From positions 1-12,700 of the forward strand of contig NZGH01000011.1 in assembly GCA_002690875.1 (NCBI GenBank): a DNA stretch of 12,700 nucleotides, read 5' to 3'. Below are positions 1 through 7,345 of this stretch, piece by piece (the first letter of the stretch is position 1; every line of letters begins with the position of its first letter). This stretch comes from Rickettsiales bacterium (GTDB taxonomy: Bacteria; Pseudomonadota; Alphaproteobacteria; TMED127). The position numbers and the translations under genes were made by a program. The notes under the pieces were generated by a model. The model searched no databases and had not been told where the DNA came from. It saw nothing but the letters and a program-made list of their open reading frames with translations.

Positions 1-23
1 ATCCAACCGATGATGTAGTCTAA
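1..23 (+). CDS. Possible 3' end of an upstream plus-strand gene (partial)
   Basis: A reading frame entering from the left edge ends at TAA (21-23) with the residues PTDDVV before the stop. A second frame ends at TAG (16-18), so the true frame is not certain. The strong plus-strand terminator starting about 35 bases further on supports a plus-strand gene finishing here. An acidic pair followed by small hydrophobic residues resembles the ends of some type I secreted proteins, and the next gene is a type I exporter, but six residues cannot establish that. Product unknown. Confidence 0.3.
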
Positions 24-58
24 GGATTATTGGACTAAAGTTTATTTTATGAACTTAT

Positions 59-94
59 AAAACCCTCTGTATAATTTACAGGGGGTTTTTTTTT
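59..94 (+). terminator. Rho-independent terminator of the upstream gene
   Basis: The arm AACCCTCTGT (61-70) pairs over ten positions with ACAGGGGGTT (78-87), with one G-U wobble and a 7-base loop. Two more A-T pairs extend the stem (59-60 with 88-89). A run of nine T (86-94) follows on the plus strand, the classical intrinsic terminator layout. On the minus strand only a four-T run follows, so it should act mainly on plus-strand transcription. It insulates the secretion operon from the gene to the left. Confidence 0.9.
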
Positions 95-110
95 ATTTGT
101 TTTTAATTCT

Positions 111-119
111 TGATATGAT
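111..119 (+). promoter_or_regulatory. Extended -10 promoter candidate for the secretion operon
   Basis: TGATATGAT matches the extended -10 form TGnTATnAT, with the hexamer TATGAT at 114-119. No good -35 hexamer lies 16-18 bases upstream, where the sequence is the T tract of the terminator, which fits an extended -10 promoter. Initiation about 7 bases after the hexamer would put the transcript start near 126, only a few bases before the ATG at 131. That implies a leaderless or almost leaderless first gene, consistent with the absence of a ribosome binding site. Confidence 0.45.
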
Positions 120-130
120 TAAATACAAAT

Positions 131-2299
131 ATGGAAGCTATTCGTGGTTCTCAAAAATCATTAATTCTGGTTGCAAGACAATTAGGAGTTCACATTGGTC
201 CTAATGATATTCCTGAAAGATTTAAGATAGATGATAGAGAACTCTCTTTAAAAGAAATGTGTGATTTAGCTAGATCTTTTGATTTAAAAGCAAAAGCTAC
301 AAAAATTAGTGAAAAAGAACTGTTAAAGCTTCTCTCAAAAAAACAACAAATATTAAAACTTAAAAATGGTAGATACATTATCGCCTTGCGAGCAATAACT
401 AGTGAAGATGATAGTAAATCTATTCTATGTTTGGATGCAGGCATATCAAACCCTAAACCTCAACAAATATCTTTAGAGGAATTAGGTAAAGGCTGGGATG
501 GTTCTGTAATACTATTAAAAGCCAAATTAAAGATCTTTGAAGAAACAAGTGAGTTAAAAATTGGATGGCTAATTGGAGAATCATTTAGAAATAAATCGGT
601 TGTTGTCCAGGTTGTTATTGTAGCACTAATCCTTAATATTTTCGCAGTCATTCCAGCGGTCTTTATGATGCTAGTTTTAGATAAAGTTGTAAATTACGAG
701 GCTTATTCAACATTGTATGTAATTACCTCAGGTGTTGTAGTTGCCTATATTTTCAATGGAATCCTTGGATACCTAAAGTCTTATTTACTTGACTTTTTAT
801 CCCAAAAAATTGAAGCAAAACTTTCTGTAAGAGTATTTGAAAAATTAGTAAGCTTGCCTATGCAAAGATTTCACAGGGAATCTTTGAATTTTAGAAGGTT
901 TACCTCACAAATCAGTCAAATTAAAACATTATTAACTCAAAAAATTCTCTCAACAGGATTAGATTCAATAAGTCTTTTAGTTTTTGTTCCAATTCTTTTT
1001 TTTTACAGTCCACTTTTATTTGGGGTTGTTTTATTTTTTAGTTTGTTGGGTGCGCTTGCTTCGATGTTTTATTCAAAAAAACAAAGAGATGCAATGGGCG
1101 GACTCGCTAAAGCTGATGCTCAAAGACAAGAGTTTATTTCAGTTTGTGTTAATGGGATAGAAAATGTTAAAGGCTTAGCATTGGAGCCAGGTCTAAAAGA
1201 TCAATGGAGAGATATTGAAGCTAACTATATAGTTGCTTCTGATGAAATGCAAAAGCGATCTTCTGTCTTAAATAATATAACTTCGACTATTAATCAATTA
1301 ATGACAGCAATGGTTATTTTTGTTGGTGTACATTTGGTTTTTTCAGGAGGTCTATCGGCTGGTATTTTAGTTGGTTTTAATATGTTAGCAGGAAGAGTTT
1401 CGAGACCAATTATTGATTTGGTAACCTTAAAAACTGAAATTGGAAAATTAGTTCAGTCATTACAAATTGTTTCAGGTATTGTTGACGCTAATTCTGAAAC
1501 GACTGTAAGGGGACAAAAACCACAGTTAATGGGACAAATTAATTTTAAAAAAGTTGAGTTTAGTTATGATGATGAAACGAAAATTCTTAAAGAAATAGAT
1601 TTAGATATTGATCCAAGACAAATAGTTGGAATCACTGGGAAAAGTGGTTGTGGTAAAAGTACAATGGCAAAGTTAATTCAAGGTTTATATAGACCACAAT
1701 CAGGTATTGTGGGACTTGATAACATTGACTTAAGATTACTCGATCTAAGTCACATAAGATCTCAAGTATCTTTGGTAAGTGCGGAAAGCTATTTTTTTCC
1801 TGGAACAATTAGAGAAAATATTTCCAGACCAATGCCAAACTCTTCAATGGATAGAATTACTTGGGCCACAAAAAAAGTTTTTGCTCATGAAGAAATAGAA
1901 TCATTTCCAGATGCTTATGAAACCTTTTTAGAGGAAAATGCATCAAATATTTCTACCGGCTTAAGACAAAAATTTGCAATAGCAAGAGCCCTAATTAGAA
2001 ATCCACGAATATTGATTCTTGATGATGCAATGAGTGGATTTGATGTGGATAGTGAAATTAAACTTTATGATGGTTTACCTGACATAGCTTTAGGAAGAAC
2101 AGTGGTTATTGTTTCAAATAGGCTTTATCATCTAAGACTTTGTAATAAAATTTTTGTTTTAGATAATGGAAAAATTTCTCAGCAAGGTTCATTTGAGAGC
2201 TTGAAGAATGAATCAGGTTTTTTTAGTGAGACTTATAAAAAGCAAACTTCTATTTTAGGAGAATATTCGACAAACAAAATTTTAAAAAAGGCTGTTTAA
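131..2299 (+). CDS. Type I secretion ABC transporter with C39-like domain
   Basis: Inner-membrane permease/ATPase of a type I secretion system (HlyB/LapB type), 722 residues as usual for the family. Residues 1-130 form a C39-like domain. The N-terminal catalytic Cys motif of true C39 peptidases is missing, so this should bind substrate rather than cut it. The six-helix exporter domain spans about 155-425 and the ATPase domain about 465-710. Walker A is intact (GKSGCGKST, 503-511) and an A-loop Tyr is present (FSYD). The other motifs are degenerate: the Q-loop Gln is replaced (VSAE near 551), LSGGQ reads ISTGL (607-611), the catalytic Glu after Walker B is Asp632 (LILDD), and the switch His is Asn663. 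ATP hydrolysis may therefore be slow or need a partner subunit. The ATG has no Shine-Dalgarno but sits just after an extended -10. The next gene, its fusion-protein partner, starts 1 base after the stop. Family assignment is firm; substrate is unknown. Confidence 0.93.
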   Translation: MEAIRGSQKSLILVARQLGVHIGPNDIPERFKIDDRELSLKEMCDLARSFDLKAKATKISEKELLKLLSKKQQILKLKNGRYIIALRAITSEDDSKSILCLDAGISNPKPQQISLEELGKGWDGSVILLKAKLKIFEETSELKIGWLIGESFRNKSVVVQVVIVALILNIFAVIPAVFMMLVLDKVVNYEAYSTLYVITSGVVVAYIFNGILGYLKSYLLDFLSQKIEAKLSVRVFEKLVSLPMQRFHRESLNFRRFTSQISQIKTLLTQKILSTGLDSISLLVFVPILFFYSPLLFGVVLFFSLLGALASMFYSKKQRDAMGGLAKADAQRQEFISVCVNGIENVKGLALEPGLKDQWRDIEANYIVASDEMQKRSSVLNNITSTINQLMTAMVIFVGVHLVFSGGLSAGILVGFNMLAGRVSRPIIDLVTLKTEIGKLVQSLQIVSGIVDANSETTVRGQKPQLMGQINFKKVEFSYDDETKILKEIDLDIDPRQIVGITGKSGCGKSTMAKLIQGLYRPQSGIVGLDNIDLRLLDLSHIRSQVSLVSAESYFFPGTIRENISRPMPNSSMDRITWATKKVFAHEEIESFPDAYETFLEENASNISTGLRQKFAIARALIRNPRILILDDAMSGFDVDSEIKLYDGLPDIALGRTVVIVSNRLYHLRLCNKIFVLDNGKISQQGSFESLKNESGFFSETYKKQTSILGEYSTNKILKKAV

Positions 2300-2300
2300 A

Positions 2301-4034
2301 ATGAGTAAGCAGAAAAAACCTACACAACCTGCTTTAAGAAATTTAGCTGCTGGAGATGTTTTATTCAGAGAAGGTGAAGTTGGTGACTTTGCTTATCAAG
2401 TTGTTAAAGGAAAAATTGAGGTTTGTAAATTTAATGGTGATGAATATGTGACACTTTCAATTCTAGAAAAAAATGCTCTATTTGGAGAAATGGCATTGAT
2501 AGATAAGCAACCTAGAAGTGCAATGGCTCGAGCTGTTAATGAAGCAGTAGTTAAGGAAATAGATAAAGATGCTTTATTAGGTTATCTAAAAAATTCTCCT
2601 CAAACGGCCTTTAATATGATGCAACAATTAGCTAGTTATGCAAGAAATGCTAATGAAAAATTATCAGTTGATGCATTTAGTTCTGATTCAGATGCTAATG
2701 AAAGTGAAGCTGATAACGACAAAAAAGAACTATCTGAGGATGAAAAGAAGAAAAAAGTAAATTCCGAATTAATGAATGAATTGTTAGATGAATTTGATGA
2801 CGACATTGACAGAATAAAATCAAAAGCAGTTCCCAAATCTGTAAAATATTCAGTATACTCTTTTGCTTTTTTAGTCTTTTTTTTGATACTTTGGGGATCT
2901 ATATCTGAGGTTGATACAACTATTACAGCATCTGGAAAAATAACGACAATTGTTCCAAACGTAGAGGTTCAATCAAACTTTGATTCAGTTGTTAAAGAAA
3001 TTTACGTCAAAAAAGGACAAGGTATAAAAAAAGGAGAACCTCTTCTTACATTTGATTCAACACTTCAAAAAGCTGACAAAATGAAACTTAATTATCAACT
3101 TAATGTGATCAATTCAAAGATTGATAGGTTAAAAAAACAATCATTATTAAGAACTAGCGTAAGTGTTAGTAACCCTTCAGATGCAAGACAAAGTAAAATT
3201 TTTAAGGATAAAAAAGATCAATATCTAGCTAAAATGGCATCTTTAGACCAACAAATCTCTTCCACAGAAGATGATTTAAAATATGTAAAGGAACAATTAG
3301 ATATACAAAAACAACTTGAAGATTCGAAAAAAGAACTTTTTGATTTAGATCTTGTTGCAGAATCACAGGTCTTAGCTGAAAAAAACAAAAGATTATCCAT
3401 GGAAAAGGAATTTACAAAAACTAGTAATAAACTTGGTGAACTTAAATCCAATAGAAAAGAATACACAAGTCAATTTTTTGGTGGAATCAATGATGAACTT
3501 GTTTCTTTAGAGGATCAACGTATGAGTATGCAGGAGGACTTGAAGAAACTAGAAAGACGACAAACTGATGTTGTTGTAAGAGCACCTTCAGACGGAATGG
3601 TACTAGATCTTCATTCTCTTTATGCCGGCGCAGTTATAACTAAAGGGAAAAGTGTGGTGACACTTGTTCCAACAGGAGTTGAATTACTGACTGTTTTTGA
3701 TGTTGATCCATCTGATATTAGCAAATTGATTCCTGACACATCAGTAAAGATACAATTAAATGCTTTACCAGCTCAAAAACATGGAGAATTAAAAGGAAAA
3801 CTTATTTATGTTTCTGCTGATACAGTCGACGAAGATGTAGATGGAAATTCTGGCAACTTTTACAGAGCAAGAGCTCAAATTACTGTAAATGAACTAAAAG
3901 ATACACCACCTGGATTTAATATTATGCCAGGAATGAAGGTTTCAGGAAAGTTTAGAGTTGGGAAAAGAAAACTTATTACCTATTTTATTTATCCTTTAAT
4001 AAGGACAATAGGTAATAGTTTTGCGGAGCCATAA
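2301..4034 (+). CDS. HlyD-type membrane fusion protein with N-terminal cyclic-nucleotide-binding domain
   Basis: Periplasmic adaptor of a type I secretion system fused to a cytosolic sensor domain (577 residues). Residues 12-118 form a CNB domain of the CRP/PKA type, with a good phosphate-binding cassette: FGEMALID from 61, then Arg72-Ser73-Ala74. An acidic, Ser-rich linker follows (about 122-172). One transmembrane helix (183-201) leads to the HlyD part: first biotinyl-lipoyl half (221-252), a long coiled-coil hairpin (about 262-425), second lipoyl half (VRAPSDG, 426-432), and a beta-barrel ending in PGMKVSGKFRVGKRK. The topology puts the CNB domain in the cytosol beside the ATPase, where ordinary HlyD proteins have only a short tail. 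ATG at 2301 is preceded by AAGG 9 bases upstream and lies 1 base after the transporter stop. The adenylate cyclase gene follows directly. Inference: cAMP binding modulates assembly or opening of the exporter. The ligand is not proven. Confidence 0.9.
   Translation: MSKQKKPTQPALRNLAAGDVLFREGEVGDFAYQVVKGKIEVCKFNGDEYVTLSILEKNALFGEMALIDKQPRSAMARAVNEAVVKEIDKDALLGYLKNSPQTAFNMMQQLASYARNANEKLSVDAFSSDSDANESEADNDKKELSEDEKKKKVNSELMNELLDEFDDDIDRIKSKAVPKSVKYSVYSFAFLVFFLILWGSISEVDTTITASGKITTIVPNVEVQSNFDSVVKEIYVKKGQGIKKGEPLLTFDSTLQKADKMKLNYQLNVINSKIDRLKKQSLLRTSVSVSNPSDARQSKIFKDKKDQYLAKMASLDQQISSTEDDLKYVKEQLDIQKQLEDSKKELFDLDLVAESQVLAEKNKRLSMEKEFTKTSNKLGELKSNRKEYTSQFFGGINDELVSLEDQRMSMQEDLKKLERRQTDVVVRAPSDGMVLDLHSLYAGAVITKGKSVVTLVPTGVELLTVFDVDPSDISKLIPDTSVKIQLNALPAQKHGELKGKLIYVSADTVDEDVDGNSGNFYRARAQITVNELKDTPPGFNIMPGMKVSGKFRVGKRKLITYFIYPLIRTIGNSFAEP
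4025..4028 (+). promoter_or_regulatory. Shine-Dalgarno fixing the cyclase start
   Basis: GGAG lies 7 bases before ATG 4036, inside the last codons of the preceding gene. It supports ATG 4036 over an in-frame TTG at 4021, which would add five residues and overlap the upstream gene. Confidence 0.7.
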
Positions 4035-4035
4035 A

Positions 4036-6399
4036 ATGAAATTAAAATTGAGTTTTAGGTTGATAGTTACACTACTTTCAATAATTGCTGCAATTATTTT
4101 AGGCGGAGTAAGAATTTTAGATCCGCAAATAGTAGAAGTAATGAGACTCAAATATTTTGATCAACTTCAAAAAAAATATCCAAGATCTACGGATGGTCAA
4201 ACTTACTCTGTTATAGTCGACATAGATGAGGCGTCACTTCGAGAAATTGGTCAATGGCCTTGGCCAAGAACAGTTTTAGCTGATCTTTTTCAAAAGTCGA
4301 AGGAGTCAGGTATGTTAGTTCTTGGGCTAGATGTATTATTTGCTGAAAAAGACAGAACTTCTCCGACCTTAATAGCTAGAGATCTAGAAAAAAGGAATCC
4401 AAAAATAGCTAATGTTCTAAAAAAACTTCCATCCAATGAATCTATTGCAAGAGATGTAATGAAAACTTTTCCCACGGTAATTGGTCACTCAGGTCTTGAT
4501 GTTACTGGTGATGCTGAAAGAGATGACATTAAAGATACCTCTGTTAAAGTTTTTTTAGGCAAGAACAAAGATCCTAAAAATTGGTTGATATCTTATCCTG
4601 GATTACTGGCTAATGTTACTGAATTTGAACAAGCAGCATCTGGTGCAGGAACTGTATCTGTTGCTGAAGAGCCGGATGGTATTATAAGGCGTGTACCTCT
4701 AATCTCAGATGTTGCAGGAACTGTGAGACCTACACTTGGTTTAGAAATGATTAGAGTTGCATTTCAAGGTAATAGTGTTGCAACAAGAACGGGAATCAAC
4801 GGTGTGGAGGAAATCATCATTCAAACAAAAGCGATTGGTAATGCAGCAATCCCTACAGATGAAAATGGAAGGGTTTGGATTTACTATGGTGAATCAGACT
4901 CTATTAAAAAAGAAAAAAGATATTATGTAAGTGCAGCGGATATTATTAAAGGAAGAGTTGGAAAGGAAAGGTTACAGGGAAAGCTTGGAATTTTAGGAAC
5001 TTCAGCAACTGGCCTTAAAGACATAAGATTTACACCAGTTGAAGATAGAATGCCGGGTGTTGAGATACATGCTAACCTTATAGATACAGTCATATCTGCT
5101 ATATTATTTTACACCTCAAAAAAGAATGCCGATATTGCTTATAAAAAAGCAATTAACAGTGGAATGACTGAAGAAGAAGCTCAGATTGAAAAAAATAAAG
5201 TAAAGATTTCTGGATCTCCCTTTTTAAAATCAGGAACAAATATGAAGTTTTATGAGGCAATTTTTACTATTTTATTAGGCTTTTTTATAACAATTTCTGC
5301 ACTCAGATTTGGGCCTATTGTAAATATTTCCTTGTTAGTATCAGTAATTGGTGCAGCCTTCTACATCAGTTTAAAGCTTTTTTTAGAAGAAAAAACATTA
5401 TTTGATCCAACTTTTGCAGGTGTTTCTACTTTTTTAATTTATTTTGGTAATACTTTTGCAAATTATTTAAGAGATGCAAATGAAAAAAAGCAAATTCGCG
5501 GAGCTTTTTCTCAGTACCTCTCGCCTGCCTTAGTTGAACAACTTGCTGAAGACCCAGATAAACTAGTTTTAGGAGGGGAAACTAAAAAAATGACATTTTT
5601 ATTTTGTGATGTAAGAGGATTTACAACTATCTCAGAGTCTTTTAAATCTGATCCACAAGGACTAACAAAACTAATAAATAGATTTTTAACACCACTTACA
5701 AATGAAATAATAAATGTTAATGGAACAATTGATAAGTACATGGGTGATTGTATTATGGCATTTTGGAATGCACCAATTGATGTTGAAGGTCATGAAAAAA
5801 TGGCTTGTGACGCCACACTCAGAATGCATAAAGTGATGGCAGAATTAAATGCTGAAAGAGAAAAGGAAGCAAAATCTGAAAATAGAAAATATCTAGAACT
5901 TAAGATTGGCATAGGATTAAATACTGGTGGATGTGTTGTTGGAAATATGGGTTCTGACCAAAGATTTGATTATTCAGTACTTGGTGATTCTGTTAATTTA
6001 GCTGCTAGACTTGAGGGACAATCAAAAAGTTATGGTGTAAAGACAGTAATTGGTCCTGAAACTAATGAATGTGTCAAAGATTTATATGCTACTCTTCAAT
6101 TAGATATGATTGCTGTAAAAGGAAAAAAAGAAGCTGTAACAATTTTTACTTTAGCTGGTGATTCAGAATTTAAAAAAAGCAGTGAATATAAAACTTTAGA
6201 AACAAAACATAAAAATATCCTTAAAAACTATTTTAACCAAGAATGGCAAAATTGTTTAAAGGAAATGAATATAGCAAAAAGTCTTTGTAATAATTTAATG
6301 AATGAATACTATGAAATTATGACAAAAAGAATAGATGAATTTAAAACTTCACCTCCACCAAAAGATTGGGATGGTGTTTACGTTGCAACAAGTAAATAA
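4036..6399 (+). CDS. CHASE2-domain class III adenylate cyclase
   Basis: Membrane-bound cyclase of 787 residues, predicted to convert ATP to cAMP. It has an N-terminal membrane helix (about 8-25), an extracytoplasmic CHASE2 sensor domain (about 30-400), three membrane helices (about 406-475), and a short linker into a cytosolic class III catalytic domain (about 515-706). Catalytic residues are present: metal-binding Asp525 (FCDVRGFT) and Asp571 (KYMGD), adenine-recognising Lys567, and transition-state Asn654 and Arg658 (VNLAARLE). The second base-selecting position is Ser647 (DYSVLGD), as in class IIIb cyclases. Lys567 argues for adenylate rather than guanylate cyclase. The C-terminal tail ends in PPPKDWDGVYVATSK, of a type common in CHASE2 cyclases. 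It starts 1 base after the CNB-HlyD gene and is followed 3 bases later by a CNB gene, so enzyme and receptors are probably co-transcribed. The CHASE2 ligand is unknown. Confidence 0.93.
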   Translation: MKLKLSFRLIVTLLSIIAAIILGGVRILDPQIVEVMRLKYFDQLQKKYPRSTDGQTYSVIVDIDEASLREIGQWPWPRTVLADLFQKSKESGMLVLGLDVLFAEKDRTSPTLIARDLEKRNPKIANVLKKLPSNESIARDVMKTFPTVIGHSGLDVTGDAERDDIKDTSVKVFLGKNKDPKNWLISYPGLLANVTEFEQAASGAGTVSVAEEPDGIIRRVPLISDVAGTVRPTLGLEMIRVAFQGNSVATRTGINGVEEIIIQTKAIGNAAIPTDENGRVWIYYGESDSIKKEKRYYVSAADIIKGRVGKERLQGKLGILGTSATGLKDIRFTPVEDRMPGVEIHANLIDTVISAILFYTSKKNADIAYKKAINSGMTEEEAQIEKNKVKISGSPFLKSGTNMKFYEAIFTILLGFFITISALRFGPIVNISLLVSVIGAAFYISLKLFLEEKTLFDPTFAGVSTFLIYFGNTFANYLRDANEKKQIRGAFSQYLSPALVEQLAEDPDKLVLGGETKKMTFLFCDVRGFTTISESFKSDPQGLTKLINRFLTPLTNEIINVNGTIDKYMGDCIMAFWNAPIDVEGHEKMACDATLRMHKVMAELNAEREKEAKSENRKYLELKIGIGLNTGGCVVGNMGSDQRFDYSVLGDSVNLAARLEGQSKSYGVKTVIGPETNECVKDLYATLQLDMIAVKGKKEAVTIFTLAGDSEFKKSSEYKTLETKHKNILKNYFNQEWQNCLKEMNIAKSLCNNLMNEYYEIMTKRIDEFKTSPPPKDWDGVYVATSK

Positions 6400-6402
6400 G
6401 TA

Positions 6403-6843
6403 ATGGCATTAAATAAAAAAAGAATATTACCCGATGAATATGTCTTTAAACAAGGAGATAGTGGGAACACAGCTTTTTTAATAATTTCAGGTGCTTTAAA
6501 CGTTGAAATTGATGGAAAAAAAGTTGGGAAAATGGAATCAGGGGAAATTTTTGGTGAACTATCACTTATTCTTGGTGAAGAAAGAAAAGCAAGTATAAAG
6601 GCAATATTACCAACTGAGATTATAGAGATAAAGAAAAATGCACTCGAAGCTATTCTTTTATCAAGTAATATTGAATTACACAAAGTAATTCAACAAATGT
6701 CTCAAGAATTAGGAAAAGATAGTGACCACAAATTACCTATTACCCTAAAAGATTTAAAAGTGCTTGTCAAAAAATCACCTGATGTAATTCGTGCATTATC
6801 TTTACAGCTACATTACCGTTTATCTCAAAGGATTTTTAATTGA
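6403..6843 (+). CDS. Stand-alone cyclic-nucleotide-binding protein 1
   Basis: A 146-residue soluble protein consisting of one CNB domain (about 5-104) plus a short C-terminal extension (about 110-146). The beta-roll opens with a VFKQGDSGN turn. The phosphate-binding cassette reads FGELSLILGEERKAS with Arg61 in the phosphate-contacting position, so nucleotide binding is plausible. There is no DNA-binding, kinase or other effector domain. The extension (LPITLKDL, then a helix ending LHYRLSQRI) recurs in the next gene (PFTLDEL, IFYRLDKS), so it is a conserved part of the pair and perhaps a protein docking element (inference). ATG 6403 follows the cyclase stop by 3 bases with no clear Shine-Dalgarno, suggesting coupled translation. 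Its likely role is cAMP receptor or buffer for the adjacent secretion system; its partner is unknown. Confidence 0.85.
   Translation: MALNKKRILPDEYVFKQGDSGNTAFLIISGALNVEIDGKKVGKMESGEIFGELSLILGEERKASIKAILPTEIIEIKKNALEAILLSSNIELHKVIQQMSQELGKDSDHKLPITLKDLKVLVKKSPDVIRALSLQLHYRLSQRIFN
6827..6832 (+). promoter_or_regulatory. Shine-Dalgarno supporting a TTG start
   Basis: AAAGGA sits 7 bases before TTG 6840, within the end of the preceding CNB gene. It is the best ribosome site in the neighbourhood and supports TTG as the start. The first in-frame ATG is at codon 14 and would cut off the part that aligns with the start of the paralogue. Confidence 0.65.
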
Positions 6844-7307
6844 AAAAAATTACACATGGTCAAACAAATAAAATCTTAATGCTTGAAAATGAAATATTAT
6901 TTAATCAAGGAGATGATGGAAATAAAGCATATATGATTGTGTCTGGAAGACTTTCTGTAGAGGTAGATAAAAATGATGCTGGCTATATGAGTGATGGCGA
7001 GGTTTTTGGAGAGTTAGCACTTCTACTTAATCAAAAAAGAAGTGCAACAGTTAAATCTATTAAACCTACAGAATTAATTGAAATTAACAAAGACGGTTTG
7101 GACTCTATACTTAATTCGGCATCAAAAGTTGTTAAAGGGATGATTATTAAACTTTGCGAGGAGTTATCTAAGAGAACAGAGTATCAAAAAGTACCATTCA
7201 CTCTTGATGAATTAAACGCAAAAATTGATGATGAGAACGATCTAATTTCAAAATTAGCACGACAAATTTTTTATAGACTTGATAAATCAACATCACATGT
7301 AGAATAA
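6840..7307 (+). CDS. Stand-alone cyclic-nucleotide-binding protein 2 (TTG start)
   Basis: Tandem paralogue of the preceding gene, 155 residues. The CNB domain covers about 10-112, with the phosphate-binding cassette FGELALLLNQKRSAT carrying Glu58 and Arg67, closer to consensus than its neighbour. The C-terminal extension about 118-150 (PFTLDELNA, then IFYRLDKS) matches that of the paralogue. No output domain is present. The TTG start overlaps the upstream stop as TTGA, so the two are probably translationally coupled. Divergence between the two paralogues is substantial, so the duplication looks old and both copies look retained. They may form a heteromer or bind different nucleotides (inference). 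It is the last gene of the secretion/cAMP block; a 38-base gap follows with no recognisable terminator. Confidence 0.83.
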   Translation: MKKITHGQTNKILMLENEILFNQGDDGNKAYMIVSGRLSVEVDKNDAGYMSDGEVFGELALLLNQKRSATVKSIKPTELIEINKDGLDSILNSASKVVKGMIIKLCEELSKRTEYQKVPFTLDELNAKIDDENDLISKLARQIFYRLDKSTSHVE

Positions 7308-7345
7308 TTGTTTTTATTAAAGACTTAATATGTTACTTTAAAGTT

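Noticed and set aside
131..520. Active C39 peptidase (bacteriocin-type leader cleavage)
   Set aside because: The N-terminal catalytic Cys motif is absent and the expected His position reads GRYII, so this is a C39-like domain without protease activity.
190..651. Minus-strand open frames opposite the first ABC gene
   Set aside because: They lie antisense to a strongly conserved gene, encode low-complexity Ser/Phe-rich products with no domain, and have no ribosome site.
5590..6000. Guanylate cyclase instead of adenylate cyclase
   Set aside because: Lys567 in DKYMGD is the adenine-selecting residue; guanylate cyclases usually carry Glu there.
6378..6683. Minus-strand frame of about 100 codons opposite the first CNB gene
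   Set aside because: It covers the conserved CNB domain in antisense. Its composition is what the complement of Lys/Glu-rich coding sequence gives.
7308..7345. Dedicated promoter before the DUF1538 gene
   Set aside because: TTGTTT at 7308 has no -10 at a proper distance (best spacings 12, 15 and 20 bases). The palindrome ACTTTAAAGT at 7335-7344 is too short and AT-rich to interpret.
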